Below are positions 1 through 10,500 of a DNA stretch of 64,000 nucleotides, piece after piece. The translations under genes and the position numbers were made by a program. How positions within the stretch are numbered: the first letter of the stretch is position 1; each line of letters opens with the position of its first letter. Location of the stretch: contig CM031859.1 of the NCBI GenBank assembly GCA_018697195.1, positions 52,188,828-52,252,827 of the forward strand, given 5' to 3'. Source of the DNA: Certhia americana. Its lineage: Eukaryota > Chordata > Aves > Passeriformes > Certhiidae. Below the pieces are notes generated by a model. That model saw nothing but the letters and a program-made list of their open reading frames with translations. It did not search any database and was not told where the DNA came from.

Positions 1-2210
1 GCTTTTGACTCTAGCCTTCTCAGCATGCAGGGACTGCTGTTGCTGTCATCCTCTCTTCACAGCCTTTCTTTCCAAATTATAGTTACCCTCTCTTTATTAC
101 CTAGGTCCAGGCCTATCCTATCCTCCCCCTGTTCTTTTGATTATTTTTCCTTTCTTTCCCCCTTAATTTTACAGGATTGCTTTCTGACCTGCAGCTGTCT
201 GCATCAGCTTTTAAACTGACAATACTCGGTGACCCTGGCAACAGAGGGCTTCACAAGAATAGTTTTCTATCAGTTTTGGATTCACTCTTTTCTTCATGTG
301 TCCTTTGTCTACTTTGATCTTTAATTCTGGTCTCTACTTTGATATTGATTCTTAGTCACATATCTCATTTCTTTATCCCTTGCCTGTCTTTTAACTTGTC
401 TTTTGCCAGCCCCTTCCCTAACACCTGTTTTGGGTGATCACAACCCTGGCACAAGGACATCCTGGTTCCTCCTGACTTGGGTCCAAATCACAGACTGTGT
501 CTCACCTTGCCCCTAAAATGGGTTAATTCTTTGATTCTTGTGGTTCACATATTTCAAGTCATCCTAAGTGCTGCATCTGAATCTTCTCTTTATCCTTTAA
601 AGCTTGTTTTTAATGTTTATTTTCTTTATCCTTTGATTGCAGTCCACTTAAAAACACAGGACAGGGTTGCACAGGTGATGGAATCCATTCCTCCTTTCTT
701 TTGCAGCAAGTTTGTCATAGAATTACTTTCATAAATCTGTCAAGGTCTACTTTTAAATCGATTATTTTTTCCCCTCTGCTCTCCTAACAGAAGGCTGTTT
801 CCACACCTTATGATTAGAAACTATCTTCCATTTTCCAGCCTATACTGATCTGTATCTTGCTTATGCTCTTTTCCTTTTATGACAATTCCATCCATTACGT
901 ACATCCCTGTTACGCTTAGAACTGTCTCACGTCTTAATTTCCTAGGTTAAACAAATCAAACCCTTCTAATCTATGTGTCTCAGATAAGCTTTCCTTTCCC
1001 CAGAGGCCTCTGCTCTGTTTAAGTCTGAATAAATTCTTCTTGAACATGCGTGATCATAATTACCTGTGATATCCTAGGTGGGATATTTTTCCTGATGCTA
1101 GGCTTTATGTATCCTAGGCTCTACTTGCTTATTTCATAGCTGCATCATTCTGGTGACTCAAAAATACCTTGTGACTCACTGACTTCTGCCAAGGAGTTTG
1201 GGGTTATATTCTTTATTGATCTTTCTCATAAGAAACTGTTACTGATAGCCCTTATTGGCATGACCCAGGATCTTATAGCATTTAGGATCTTCTGATTTTT
1301 TATGCTTGAGTCACTGAGAATAAAAACTGTATAAACTGGCAATGTATTTTTGTATACATAAATGCAAAAAAAATTACAAAATATACATTGGTTCTCCCCA
1401 ATCCTATTTTATCAGCAGAATTAATTTAAAAGCCCCTCTCTTTAATGCAAAGTTATGAAAATATTAAGTCATATCGGTTCCCAGATCAGTCTTTATCTGA
1501 TTTTACTCACATCCTCCTCTCAGCCCAGAAGTTCCATCCTCTGTACAGACTACCATTAGTACCCCTTTAACCACTGCTTTAGCTGAAAAATTTATCTAGT
1601 TTGCCACGGGCACAGCTACAGGCTCTGATGCAGTCTCTGTTGTCTCCTCACTCCTATGGGTTTGTCTGCCTGTGTGCAAGGCCACTTCTGATCTGGCACA
1701 GCCATATAACCTTGTGTCAGGCAGTGGTAACATACTTGATGTGGGAGGAAAAGCTCAGAGAAGTGTTGTTAGCTTCTCCCTGCATTTAAGGAGTGGATGC
1801 AGCATTTAAGTTCCAGCCCTTGCCCCAGTCCCAGCTTGTTTTACATTGCAGTTACACCAGTGCATTACTTTGCACCTTAGTGATCCTTACCTGGATTTGC
1901 AGAGTTAATCTCAGATCTGTCTCCTATGAACTTGTCTGGAGATCTGTAATTTTGTTTGATCCTTGTTATCACCCCCAGATCTTCGTCATTCAGAGACTGC
2001 AGGAGGACACTGCCCTGCCTACCTCAGTGGTGCCACTTCAACTTCTAACTTGCTTCTCTTTCTGGAGCAGCCCGGTCTTGCTGCTTCTTGATACAGCTTG
2101 GCATTTTATGGTAGGAAATTATTTCCTGTGGTTCAGATGTGAAAAACCATTGTATGAGTCAGCAGATCTTCCTGGTATATCTTGCCTTTTGGTGTCCCCA
2201 AAGTATTAAA
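1..2210. other. 5' flanking DNA, pyrimidine-rich on + strand
   Basis: No gene is recognisable here. The stretch is unusually rich in C and T on the + strand: the two 60-base rows I counted (61-120 and 361-420) are about 68% and 80% pyrimidine. The pyrimidine bias keeps stop codons rare and so produces several open frames, for example 1793-2209 on +. Their translations show no domain, and I treat them as by-products of composition. No CR1 or LTR end is visible. It could be unique intergenic DNA, an old unrecognised repeat, or the template for a purine-rich antisense transcript. Confidence 0.5.
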
Positions 2211-4149
2211 AGTTTGTATCTCTGGTGCAAAGTTAATCAGTATTGGCTCTGAGAGGTGATGAGGTACCTGGGTATGCCAGCATTGCTGCTAAAGTGAAAC
2301 TAGGCAGAGTTCTCAACAGCCAGGACAACAACAGGACAACATATTCTCACATCAAAGACTACACAGGCTCAACAGAAGAATAAACTGGTTCAAATAAAAG
2401 CTCAGGTAAATAATCTTTTGTATTTAATATTGGTCTAATATCGACATATGTGGAAATAGGGACCCCCCTATAACGAATCTGCTTTGATCTCAAATTCATG
2501 GACATCACAAGTCATGGAGATATTTTGCAGATACATTGGATCTGATGAAACCTTAACACTAAGCAACAGAGGCTCCCACCTTCAAGTCTCACTTCCAGTT
2601 TATACAATCTGCTTTTGGAGTATTAAAACTCATCCACAGCATTTGCAGCTTTTGGAGCCCTGAAAGGAATTTCTCCAGCTGGGGGAGTATGCAACTCATG
2701 CTAGTATGGCTTTTATGCAGCAGCTGCCACTACACTTGACCAAATTCAACCAATAAATGTGTTATTAGAATCAAACCTATGTTGATGTAGTCAGATCCTT
2801 AAGTATGAAACTCGCACTAAATTCTTCAAGTTACTGACATATACTTGGGTTGGAATATTTATCTGTTGTATTATATTCACTAGATTATTCCTCTTGCACA
2901 TATACACGATTCCTTGCAGTCAAAATTTTTACATGAAGGGAATTACAAAGGGCGAAGCAGCCAGAAGTAGTGATTGTTACTGCTTGTAGGGAAACACCTT
3001 ATAGACTAAACAAATATTGATAGTCATAAAACTGATCTCCCATCTCCCTCTTTGACCCAGTTCCCTGATTATGTATACTTCCATAACAAAGCAAGTAGCT
3101 GACAAGATGAAAATCATCAAGGTAAACTTTGAGCTTGGGTTTTTCAGAAAGAAGTGCAGAAGACCAAACATTCATCATTTTTGGCAAGAGGACTCAAGTA
3201 TTTTCCATTGACTTACGAGTGACAAATGGCCCAGCCATACAAGAGCATTCTTGTTGCTGTCCTGTGTCCTGTGCTGGAGAAGCAGTTTCCCAAAGGCCAT
3301 GGAAGCAATGAGTGTCCAGTAACAGGACTCCCAACAGCAGAGCTCAGGCCTTTTGGGGAGAAACCTCAGAAGAGAGGTTTTGTGATGGACTAAGTGTATC
3401 AGAAGAGGAAGAATGAGTCTGCTTGGAGAGGAATGACAGGGAGAGAAACAAACTGGCTGTGTGGCTGGATGGAACAGTCTATTATGTGCAAAATTCTGCA
3501 TTCCTTGAATGCTGGGTTTGGAGTGACAGGTAAATTTACCAATAGAAAATGCTGTGGATTGAGGGCTGAAATGGATGCTGGACCAAATGCATGCTTATCC
3601 CCACTGTTGACTACAGCAAAGAGCACATAGATACAGAAGCATTTATGTTGAGAAATATATAGAGGTGTATTAATCTTAATCTTGATATAAATTACAAGGG
3701 AAGCTCAATTTGAAGTGCAGTAGTTCAAGACATGAAGATGACCATCCAAGTCAGAACTAGGCTGGCAGCTCAATCTTGGCTTTATGCCGCAGATATACTG
3801 TGAATTGAGCCCAGCTCACTCTTTCTATCAGCCCATGATGTCCGTTCTCAGTGTGCTCACACACAGGTTGGGAGCCTTGCTGTTCCACCATGAAACCTGT
3901 TTTTTATGGACTTTTTTAAAGGATTTTTTTTTTTCCTAAGGTGAACTGTGCAATACTTTTTAATCCACATTTTATTTTAGTGCAAGGTTAATTTTTCCTT
4001 TATGCAGTAATATGGATTTTTTTCCCTGTCATACCTGGCTAGCGCTGACATACTATTCCCAGACACGGCAGGAAAAATGTGCTTGACTCCGGCGCAATCC
4101 TCGTGCCTTCTCAGAAGGGTTTTTTCTTTTTTTTCCCCCCTCTGTCGGA
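2211..4149. other. Proximal upstream flank, nothing recognisable
   Basis: Mixed-composition non-coding DNA between the pyrimidine-rich stretch and the CpG island. Short open frames on both strands around 2977-3630 overlap one another and encode nothing I recognise. A T-rich run lies near 3925-3935, and a T then C run at about 4121-4142 directly precedes the CpG island. No repeat family could be assigned. Confidence 0.5.
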
Positions 4150-4172
4150 TAACCCGACAATGGCTAATTATT

Positions 4173-4177
4173 CCAAT
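4173..4177 (+). promoter_or_regulatory. CCAAT box
   Basis: CCAATGG on the + strand at the upstream edge of the CpG island matches the NF-Y core. It lies about 370 bp upstream of the start codon. The motif is seen directly; that it functions is inference. Confidence 0.45.
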
Positions 4178-4393
4178 GGCGAGCACACATCCAGGCGAGC
4201 TCGCTTCCCGGCTCCGGGCAGCGGCCGTCGGGCAGGCACATGCCGCCCTCCCGGCGCCTGGAGCCGCGCTGCTCTCCCGGCCCGGCGCCGCCGTGGATCT
4301 CCCGACATGCGGGGCTCGGGGGCTCCTCCCGGGCCGCGCTCCGGCCCCTCGCTGCCCACCGGCCCCGCTCCCTCCCCGGCGGCCCGCAGAGCC

Positions 4394-4406
4394 GGGCGGG
4401 GCGGGG
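4394..4406 (+). promoter_or_regulatory. Tandem GC boxes (Sp1/KLF type)
   Basis: GGGCGGGGCGGGG contains two overlapping GGGCGG cores, about 140 bp upstream of the start codon. A G-rich run follows at about 4415-4427. These match Sp1/KLF sites, which commonly support TATA-less initiation. Confidence 0.6.
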
Positions 4407-4514
4407 AGTGTGTGCGGGGGGGCAGGGGTGTGTCCTGCTCTCCTGCTCCCTGCCCGGGACACCGGGGTCTCCTCTGCTCTCCCGGCGGCTGCGGCTCACT
4501 CGGCTGGCCGTCCC

Positions 4515-4522
4515 GGGGCGGG
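4515..4522 (+). promoter_or_regulatory. GC box near the start codon
   Basis: GGGGCGGG lies about 23 bp upstream of the ATG, in the presumed 5' UTR or core promoter. It resembles an Sp1/KLF core. Such sites are frequent by chance in CpG islands. Confidence 0.35.
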
Positions 4523-4544
4523 ACGAGTCGGCTGCCCGGGAGAC

Positions 4545-4635
4545 ATGGCTCGGCAAAGTTTGCCACTGCTCCTGCTGCTGGCGGCGCTCGGCAGCCGAGG
4601 CCAGTCGCCGTCGCCGCCGCCGCCGCCGCAAAGAG
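4545..4635 (+). CDS. First coding exon of a secreted or membrane protein (signal peptide)
   Basis: The exon encodes 30 codons plus one base. The peptide starts MARQSLPLLLLLAALGSRG and runs on into a Gln-Ser-Pro-Ser-poly-Pro stretch ending Gln-Arg. Residues 6-15 form a Leu/Ala hydrophobic core and small residues (Ala, Gly, Ser) follow, so signal-peptidase cleavage near residues 17-20 is likely. The ATG has G at -3 and G at +4, a good Kozak context. The same frame is open upstream to an ATG at 4077, but that would place about 156 unrelated residues before the signal peptide, so 4545 is preferred. The exon ends AGAG|GTACGG, a good donor, in phase 1. A signal-peptide exon ending in phase 1 is typical of modular extracellular proteins (Ig, EGF, FN3 and similar). 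The rest of the gene must lie beyond the window or in small exons not recognised here. I do not recognise the gene. Confidence 0.75.
4606..4628 (+). repeat. CCG trinucleotide run inside the exon
   Basis: A run of TCG and CCG codons encodes the Ser-Pro-Ser and five-Pro stretch just after the predicted signal-peptide cleavage region. In-frame GC-rich triplet runs like this often vary in length between individuals and species without breaking the frame. Confidence 0.7.
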
Positions 4636-4641
4636 GTACGG
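4636..4641 (+). other. 5' splice donor of intron 1
   Basis: GTACGG follows AGAG and fits the AG|GTRNGN pattern, although +4 and +5 are CG instead of the optimal AG. It sits exactly where the signal-peptide and Pro-run coding ends and the frame turns into Gly/Arg/Pro-rich CpG-island translation. That supports splicing here over read-through to the in-frame stop at 4920-4922. Confidence 0.7.
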
Positions 4642-5983
4642 GGAGCGGGGAGCCCGCGCCTCGCCCGCCCGGCCGCGACCGCGGAGGGAGAGGCGACCTC
4701 GCTACCCTCTCGGGAGTCCTTGTGGTGACGGGAGGGCCGAGGGGACAGGGACCGAGCGTGACAAGTGACCCCCCAGCCTGCAGAGAGGGGACTCGGCGGG
4801 TGGCACCGCCGCTGGTACCTCGGTGGCCGCGCCGAGGAGGGGCTGCTGCGGGGGCTGCGCCGCGGAGCCGGCACATCCCGCCTCCCTCAGGGCAATTCCC
4901 GGTCCCTCACACACGGGCTTAATGTGCCTGTTCGAGCAGCGCAGAGGGGCAGCGCTGTGAGCGGACGCGCAGGGGGAGGTCATGTAGGTGAGGGACGGCT
5001 GGAGTTCGTGACCTGGTGCCCGAAGCGTCGCACCGGCGTTACAGGCTGATCTGCTGGCATCCCTCCTCTAGCCGAGATGTGCCCGTCTGCTGGCATCTCT
5101 GTGTCAGGGGAGGCTTGATAGGCTGTGTTGAAACACGTGCGGGCTGCCTGGACTGCTTTTAGTTCAGGTGGCAATTTGATGCACTTAGCCCGTCACAAAG
5201 CTTTTCTCGGCGTCAAAAACTAACCACCACTGTAACGGGAACAGAATCAATTGTATCCTGCATGGGTAGCAAATGTCTTAGACATACCATTATCATGAAT
5301 TATACAGTGTTTTGGTGTGTTAGCATTACAAGGTTTTTTTTTTGTTTGCTTTTTCTGTTACTGTTCCGTGGAAAGATCAGAAAGGGTGTTGTACAGGTAT
5401 GGGAGAAATAAACTTTAGTCAATTTCTTAGCACTCATAGGATATCCTTAAAACCGTTCTTCAGCCCACAATATTCCTTCTGGTGCTTACATTTATGCTCT
5501 TAACATTTTTAGCCTTGCAGAAATGAAGTCAGTTAGAAGATACTTTGGGTGTGTCAAAATAAAATTCATTCAAGCCCCTGGATTAACAGCTATCTTTCCT
5601 TTCACCCTGATGTCACATGATAGGGTGAACATTATGGATTAGGAATTTTTACGGTTTAGGGTTTACTTTGGCAAAAACCATGATGCACTGAGATTTCATG
5701 AGAAAAAGTCTCAAGCAGCTGACTCCTTACTATGAATTTTACTGTGTGAGAATAAATGGCAGTTGATCAAATGTCGGCGTAGATAAAAACTCATCCAGAA
5801 TTCCAGAATTAGATTGTTTAGATGGTGACTTATTGGTAAACATTGAAGACTGGAATTTTAAAAGTAGAGCACTTAAAATACAGTACATAGTGCATTTTCT
5901 TCTTGCTGATTTTTCTTCCTTTTTTTTTTTTTTCACTGTGTAATTTTTTTGCCTGTTATTGATGTGGCATTTCTTTTAGTGTT

Positions 5984-6005
5984 CTCTCTCACACACACAC
6001 ACACA
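5984..6005. repeat. (CT)n(CA)n microsatellite
   Basis: A short CT run passes directly into about eight CA units. Simple dinucleotide repeat, possibly polymorphic. Confidence 0.9.
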
Positions 6006-6799
6006 ATACACAGAGACATTTTTAGAGAATGTTCTTTTGTTTATGCAGTATCAAAACCTCAATAATGAAGGGATATGTTAATTATTTCCCTTTTAGATTA
6101 GAAGTGGGTGTGTTCATCTGTTGCATCACTGATACTATAAGTGAGTTCTGGTAATTCAGTGAGGAATCCAAGGACTTTTAGTAAAATGTTAATGTGGTGT
6201 GTGACCTCCTAAACTTAACAGTTGAATTCAAGTCCTGGCCTGCCAAATTTTTATGCCATTTATTGTCTTCTAAATTTCTTTTCAAGATCAGTTGCAGCTG
6301 CTAGGAGGTGCTAGCACTATGTAGATGTCACTGTGTTGCCCACTACAAAGAGGTAATGAACTCCTCTGTAATGCAAAAAGTTGGAAAGTCTGATTTCACT
6401 GAAGTCCTGGGGGATTTTTAACATGTACAAGAATGTTACTGCACCTGTGGTTTGTATCTTTAGACCTACAGTTTTTGTTTTTCAACTTAAATGTTATTTG
6501 GTAATAACTGTAACGTTGGATGCTGAGTATTGCTTGCTAATTGTTAGCACCAGTTGGATGTCTGTGGGCAAAATTATGTAACAGAGCTGCAATGCTTTGG
6601 AAAACAGTATTTGAGACATCACAATGAATTCCCATGTTGTTTTATAGAACAGAACAGTTCAAGAACATTTTGCACCTCAAAGATGGGAACAGTCTGTATT
6701 TCTTTTTTTGTTTCTGTTCTTGTGGTTAATTTTTTTTCCCCTTTTTAAGTTGTTAGAAGACTTACTGTGGTCAGAAACCTGGAGTTAATTTCAAGCTGA

Positions 6800-6853
6800 T
6801 TTTTTTTTTCTGTTTTGTGTGGGTTTTTTTGTTTTTGTCTTGTTTTGTTTTTT
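6800..6853 (+). repeat. G/T-rich low-complexity tract
   Basis: Runs of T broken by single G or GGG over about 54 bp, almost free of A and C. One of a series of similar tracts in the intron, all G/T-rich on the + strand. Confidence 0.85.
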
Positions 6854-6906
6854 AGCTACACATATTATCTGCTTTTTTGTTGTTGAACACTGTATAGTCA
6901 TGCAGA

Positions 6907-6911
6907 ATTTC
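6907..6911. repeat. Left target-site duplication of solo LTR
   Basis: ATTTC directly precedes the LTR and is repeated exactly at 7501-7505. A 5-bp duplication is one of the lengths made by retroviral integrases and fixes both edges of the insertion. Confidence 0.85.
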
Positions 6912-7500
6912 TGTCATGGTTTAACCCCAGCCATTTACCAAATGCCACATAGCGCCTTACTCCTTCAACAGCAGGACTGGGGAGAAAATTAGATCAGTAA
7001 AAGCTAGAAAATTCATGGATTGATATAAAGCTAGTTTAATAGGTAAAGAAAAAGCTTTGCAGGCAAACAAAGCAAAACAAGGAATTAATTCACTGCTGCC
7101 CATAAGCAGGCAGGTGTTCAGCCATCCCCAGGAGAGCAGGGCCTCATCACGCCTAACAGTTACTTGGGAAGAAAACACCATCATTCCAAACATCTCATGC
7201 TTCCTCTTTCTCCCTCCCACTTTATATACTGAGCATGATGTCATATGGTATGGAATATCCTTTTGGTTATTTGGGGTCATCTGTCCCAGCTGTATCTCCT
7301 CCCAGTTTCCTATACACCTTCGGCCTCCTCACAAGCGTGGCAGTACAATAAGCAGAAAAACTTTGGCTCTGTGTAAGGCTGGCTAAGCAATAACAAAAAC
7401 ATCTCTGATTATTATCACTGTGTTCAACATAAATCTAAAACACAGCCCCATGTAAGCCACTGTGAAAAAAATTAACTCTACCCAAGCCAAAGCCAGTGCA
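6912..7500 (-). mobile_element. Solo LTR of an avian endogenous retrovirus
   Basis: This 589-bp element starts TGTCATGGTTTAACCCC and ends GCCAGTGCA on the + strand, and is flanked by perfect 5-bp ATTTC duplications. I recognise it from memory as a common avian LTR whose sense orientation is the - strand: on that strand it begins TGCACTGG and ends in AAACCATGACA. On the - strand it has a TATATAAA promoter box (7221-7228), a TGATGTCA CRE-like site next to it (7236-7243) and an ATTAAA polyadenylation signal (7035-7040). No gag, pol, env or second LTR is adjacent, so it is a solo LTR left by LTR-LTR recombination. CpG decay is visible but the length appears complete. The open frames within it (6957-7280 - and 7057-7386 +) have no coding meaning. 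Confidence 0.9.
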
Positions 7501-7505
7501 ATTTC
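7501..7505. repeat. Right target-site duplication of solo LTR
   Basis: ATTTC, an exact copy of 6907-6911, immediately follows the terminal CA of the LTR. Confidence 0.85.
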
Positions 7506-10500
7506 TCAGAACATGAAAGGCTTGTGCCTTCTTCAACAGTGTTTCTTAAAGTTGTGCATAACTTGCAGTTAAGACTAACTGACCAAAATGCTACGTAATG
7601 TTCCTTTGAATCTTGAACCTTGCTTCATCCTATGTGGTGTGGATTAGGAGACAACCAAAATAGTAGTAATGTAGAAAGTAACATGAAATTTCTTTTGATC
7701 TTGAATTCATGCATTTATAAAAGTATTGCAATATCTGCTATGAGAGAGAACGGAAGCTATGTGTCTGTGAAAGGTGCGAATAGTAGGGACAGGGCTAAGG
7801 AACATACACTCACAGTAACTTGATCTGTAGTGTCAGCTGCTGACATCAGTGGAGATAATTCATGGAGTACAGGTGCTTTTAGCATGTGTGGAAGGAAGTG
7901 TAAGTTGACTCCAAGAGGTGATGTATATAGGATGCTTATAAAGTCAAAGTGAGATTTCTCACTCGAAAGAGAAGTGAGGGATGAACATCAGCAGGATATG
8001 ACTAGTGCCCGTCTGTTAGGCAGTGGATGGTATCAGGCAGGTCAATATTTTTAAGTCTCTCTGTAGGTGTACATTTTTATACACGTTTCCAAAGAGTTTA
8101 GTCCAAAACTGTATTCTCTGTGTTATGTCATTGCAACTAGGACTTTTAAGATTCCTTCCCACATACAAACCTATGTGTATATTGTACCCTATACTCTGAA
8201 AAGTCAAGAGACAAGGCTAATAGGACATAAGGATTGTATTTCAGATCCTAAGAATGAAGAAAGTTGTGTAGACTTAGATTCTCTCTTTGCTGAGACAAAA
8301 AGCACCCCAATTGCTTTGTTTGTGTAATCTGTTAAACTTAAAGTCAAATTTCCTCTTTTTTCATCGGGATTTAATTGGAGTAAGGACAATTTCAAAACTA
8401 AGCAACACCACCCAGCTCTAATCTTGTAATGGAGAGCATTTCCATCATGGCTGATGGCATTTAAACGTTCAAAGCATTCTGCTGGCTGTATTTGTAGGAC
8501 AGAGCTTGTAAGAGATTTCGCTGGTAAATTTGCATTCTGCTTTCCTGAGAAAAAAACACTTAGATTGTTTATCAGCTTTTCTCACCTAAATGAATTTTGA
8601 GTCTCTTACTCAATATCAGCAAATATAAAAACAATGCAAAAATATTTCGATATTATCACTGAAAATCAACAGCTATTTAAGAGAAAGAGTAACAAAATAC
8701 TTTATCTTCTGCAAGAAGAAAGGTACAATTTGCCATTATCTAACCCATTCAGTTCATGTAAGTCAACATGGCTTCAAAAATATGAAGGAGAATACATCCA
8801 TTGTGGAAGGCTGACATCTTAGAATGCATAAAATTCTGTTTGCTTTTTTTTTTTTTTAAAGGACTAAATTAATCCAGCTTCAGGATTATAATAAGTAACA
8901 AGTCTTGTTCACTGCAAGTGTACTGCAGTATAGTACATTCTAAATGTTCCCTTTTCACAGTCAGTCTGTATACTGTTTAATGTTTTGGCAGATAAATTTT
9001 TGGTGATCTGGAAATTATTTTATCTGTTCCTTATTTATTATTATTTATTTAAATGTATGTGTACAAGACCACAATCAGTTGTAGCAACTCTTTCAGCAGC
9101 ATTTACTGCTGTCTGACCAGTAGGGATTAACCAGTGCCAAAATGGTGGGAGATGCATCTCTCAAATACATATTTTGATTGCTTTTAGCTTTTTACTTCAA
9201 AGCTGTTGTCCATATCACTTTCTTATAGTTTAATAACTGGCTGAGAAAGTGAAAACAGAGGAACTTAATATTTGTTTAAGGTTTATAATGTGAGAAATAG
9301 TAAAGGACCAGCCTGAAATAGGTAGAAATAGGTAGAATTGCCCAGACTGACTGTAGACATGAATTTTTTGTGCACATGCTTTAACTAGAAATAACCACAG
9401 CCAAAGCGAATGAGGTAGGTCTTGTACAAGAATGTGTGAATTTCTCCAAGCAACAAATAAGAACATAAGATGGTAAGACTCACTTTATATTTAAACTCCT
9501 TATTATTAATTTTTCCTCCTAGTTTTTTACATGAGTCATTCTTATTAGGCTTGAAATGCTAAAGTCAGAACAGTGGTTCATTAACCTGTTCCAAAAATCT
9601 GCTTTAAAATAATACAGCAAACAATCATTTTTAATTAATTCAGGCTGGAGGAAGGAATCCACCCACACATGTTCTAATTTCTTATCCAGCCCAGCTACTT
9701 GGACTGACAGTTTTTGAGATTATAGTATTTTGGAATAAGAGGCAGCATGAATTCCTGGTGCAGGGTGGATTTTTCTTTTCTTTTCTTTTTGTTTTCTTTT
9801 TCTTCCTACCCTTTTGTGCATCCCCTCTCCCAAGTCCAGACTCCTCATATTTACAGGTCAGGAATGGTAGTAGGACACCATTGAACATATGAATCAGTGT
9901 GCATACCTAATTATCTCCTTTTCTTTCCCAACTTTTTTTCATAGATAGTAGCTCCTTAATTACTGGATATTTTTCTCCTAACCAAGAGTTCTGTCTAAAA
10001 TATGTGAGCTCATATTCACACACTAGCAACTCAGGCCACGCTAGCAGTCATACAGATCAAATCTTGTTTACATATGTAAAATAGAGACCAAAATGTTATG
10101 TTTGTTAAACTTTGTATTGATTCCATCCATGTGTTGGAAATAGGAAAGGGAATTCCTTGTGTTTGCCAATAAAGCTATTTTATGAGCTGGCCCTGCTGAT
10201 GACTACATGTTATTTATTCTTTTTTACCAGCTACTGTAGTTAATAGCCAGTTCCTAGTTTCTGTTTTTCTGTAGTTTTCATGTTTTCTTCAATCCAAAAA
10301 TGTAAATGAGAGGTTCTGAAGAAAATGGTTTTTTGCACCTCTTCTGTACTGTGGGTAAAGTTGAGATTAGACTTTTTTATGATTTATTTTTATTAGAAAA
10401 ATTATAAGATTTGCAGAAAAAGTAATTTTGGATTTGTGTGATTTTTGTACTAACAAATAACATAGATCCCTCAGTATTCTTGCAACACTCAAAACAAGCA

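Larger units (their letters stand above)
4150..5060 (+). promoter_or_regulatory. CpG-island promoter and 5' end of a gene
   Basis: Composition switches abruptly from AT-rich to very GC- and CpG-rich at about 4190 and decays again by about 5060. It is the only such island in 64 kb. It contains a CCAAT box, tandem GC boxes and a signal-peptide exon. I see no TATA box at a sensible distance upstream of the start codon, so dispersed initiation typical of CpG-island promoters is expected. The many long open frames on both strands here (for example 4077-4922 + and 4164-4874 -) are the usual effect of GC richness and are not separate genes. The exact transcription start cannot be placed by eye. Confidence 0.9.
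4642..6906 (+). other. Intron 1, proximal part
   Basis: The CpG-rich tail of the island lasts to about 5060, then AT-rich non-coding DNA follows. It contains a CT/CA dinucleotide run (5984-6005), a 14-base poly-T (5920-5933) and a G/T-rich tract (6800-6853). Short open frames encode nothing recognisable. Assignment to intron 1 is inference from the donor at 4636. Confidence 0.6.

Noticed and set aside
1793..2209. 138-residue + strand open frame as a gene
   Set aside because: It lies in the pyrimidine-biased stretch where stop codons are rare. The start is arbitrary and no family resemblance is seen.
4164..4874. Long - strand open frames in the CpG island as a divergent gene
   Set aside because: GC-rich DNA lacks stop codons in several frames at once. 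The translations are Arg/Pro/Ser-rich with no domain, and no - strand splice structure was found. A divergent non-coding transcript remains possible.
4077..4922. 281-residue + strand open frame across the CpG island as a single-exon gene
   Set aside because: Its upstream and downstream parts are composition-driven Ala/Gly/Pro/Arg-rich translation. Only the 30-codon signal-peptide block looks coding, and it ends at a good splice donor.
6957..7386. Open frames of 107 and 109 residues as genes
   Set aside because: Both lie wholly inside the solo LTR and are explained by it.
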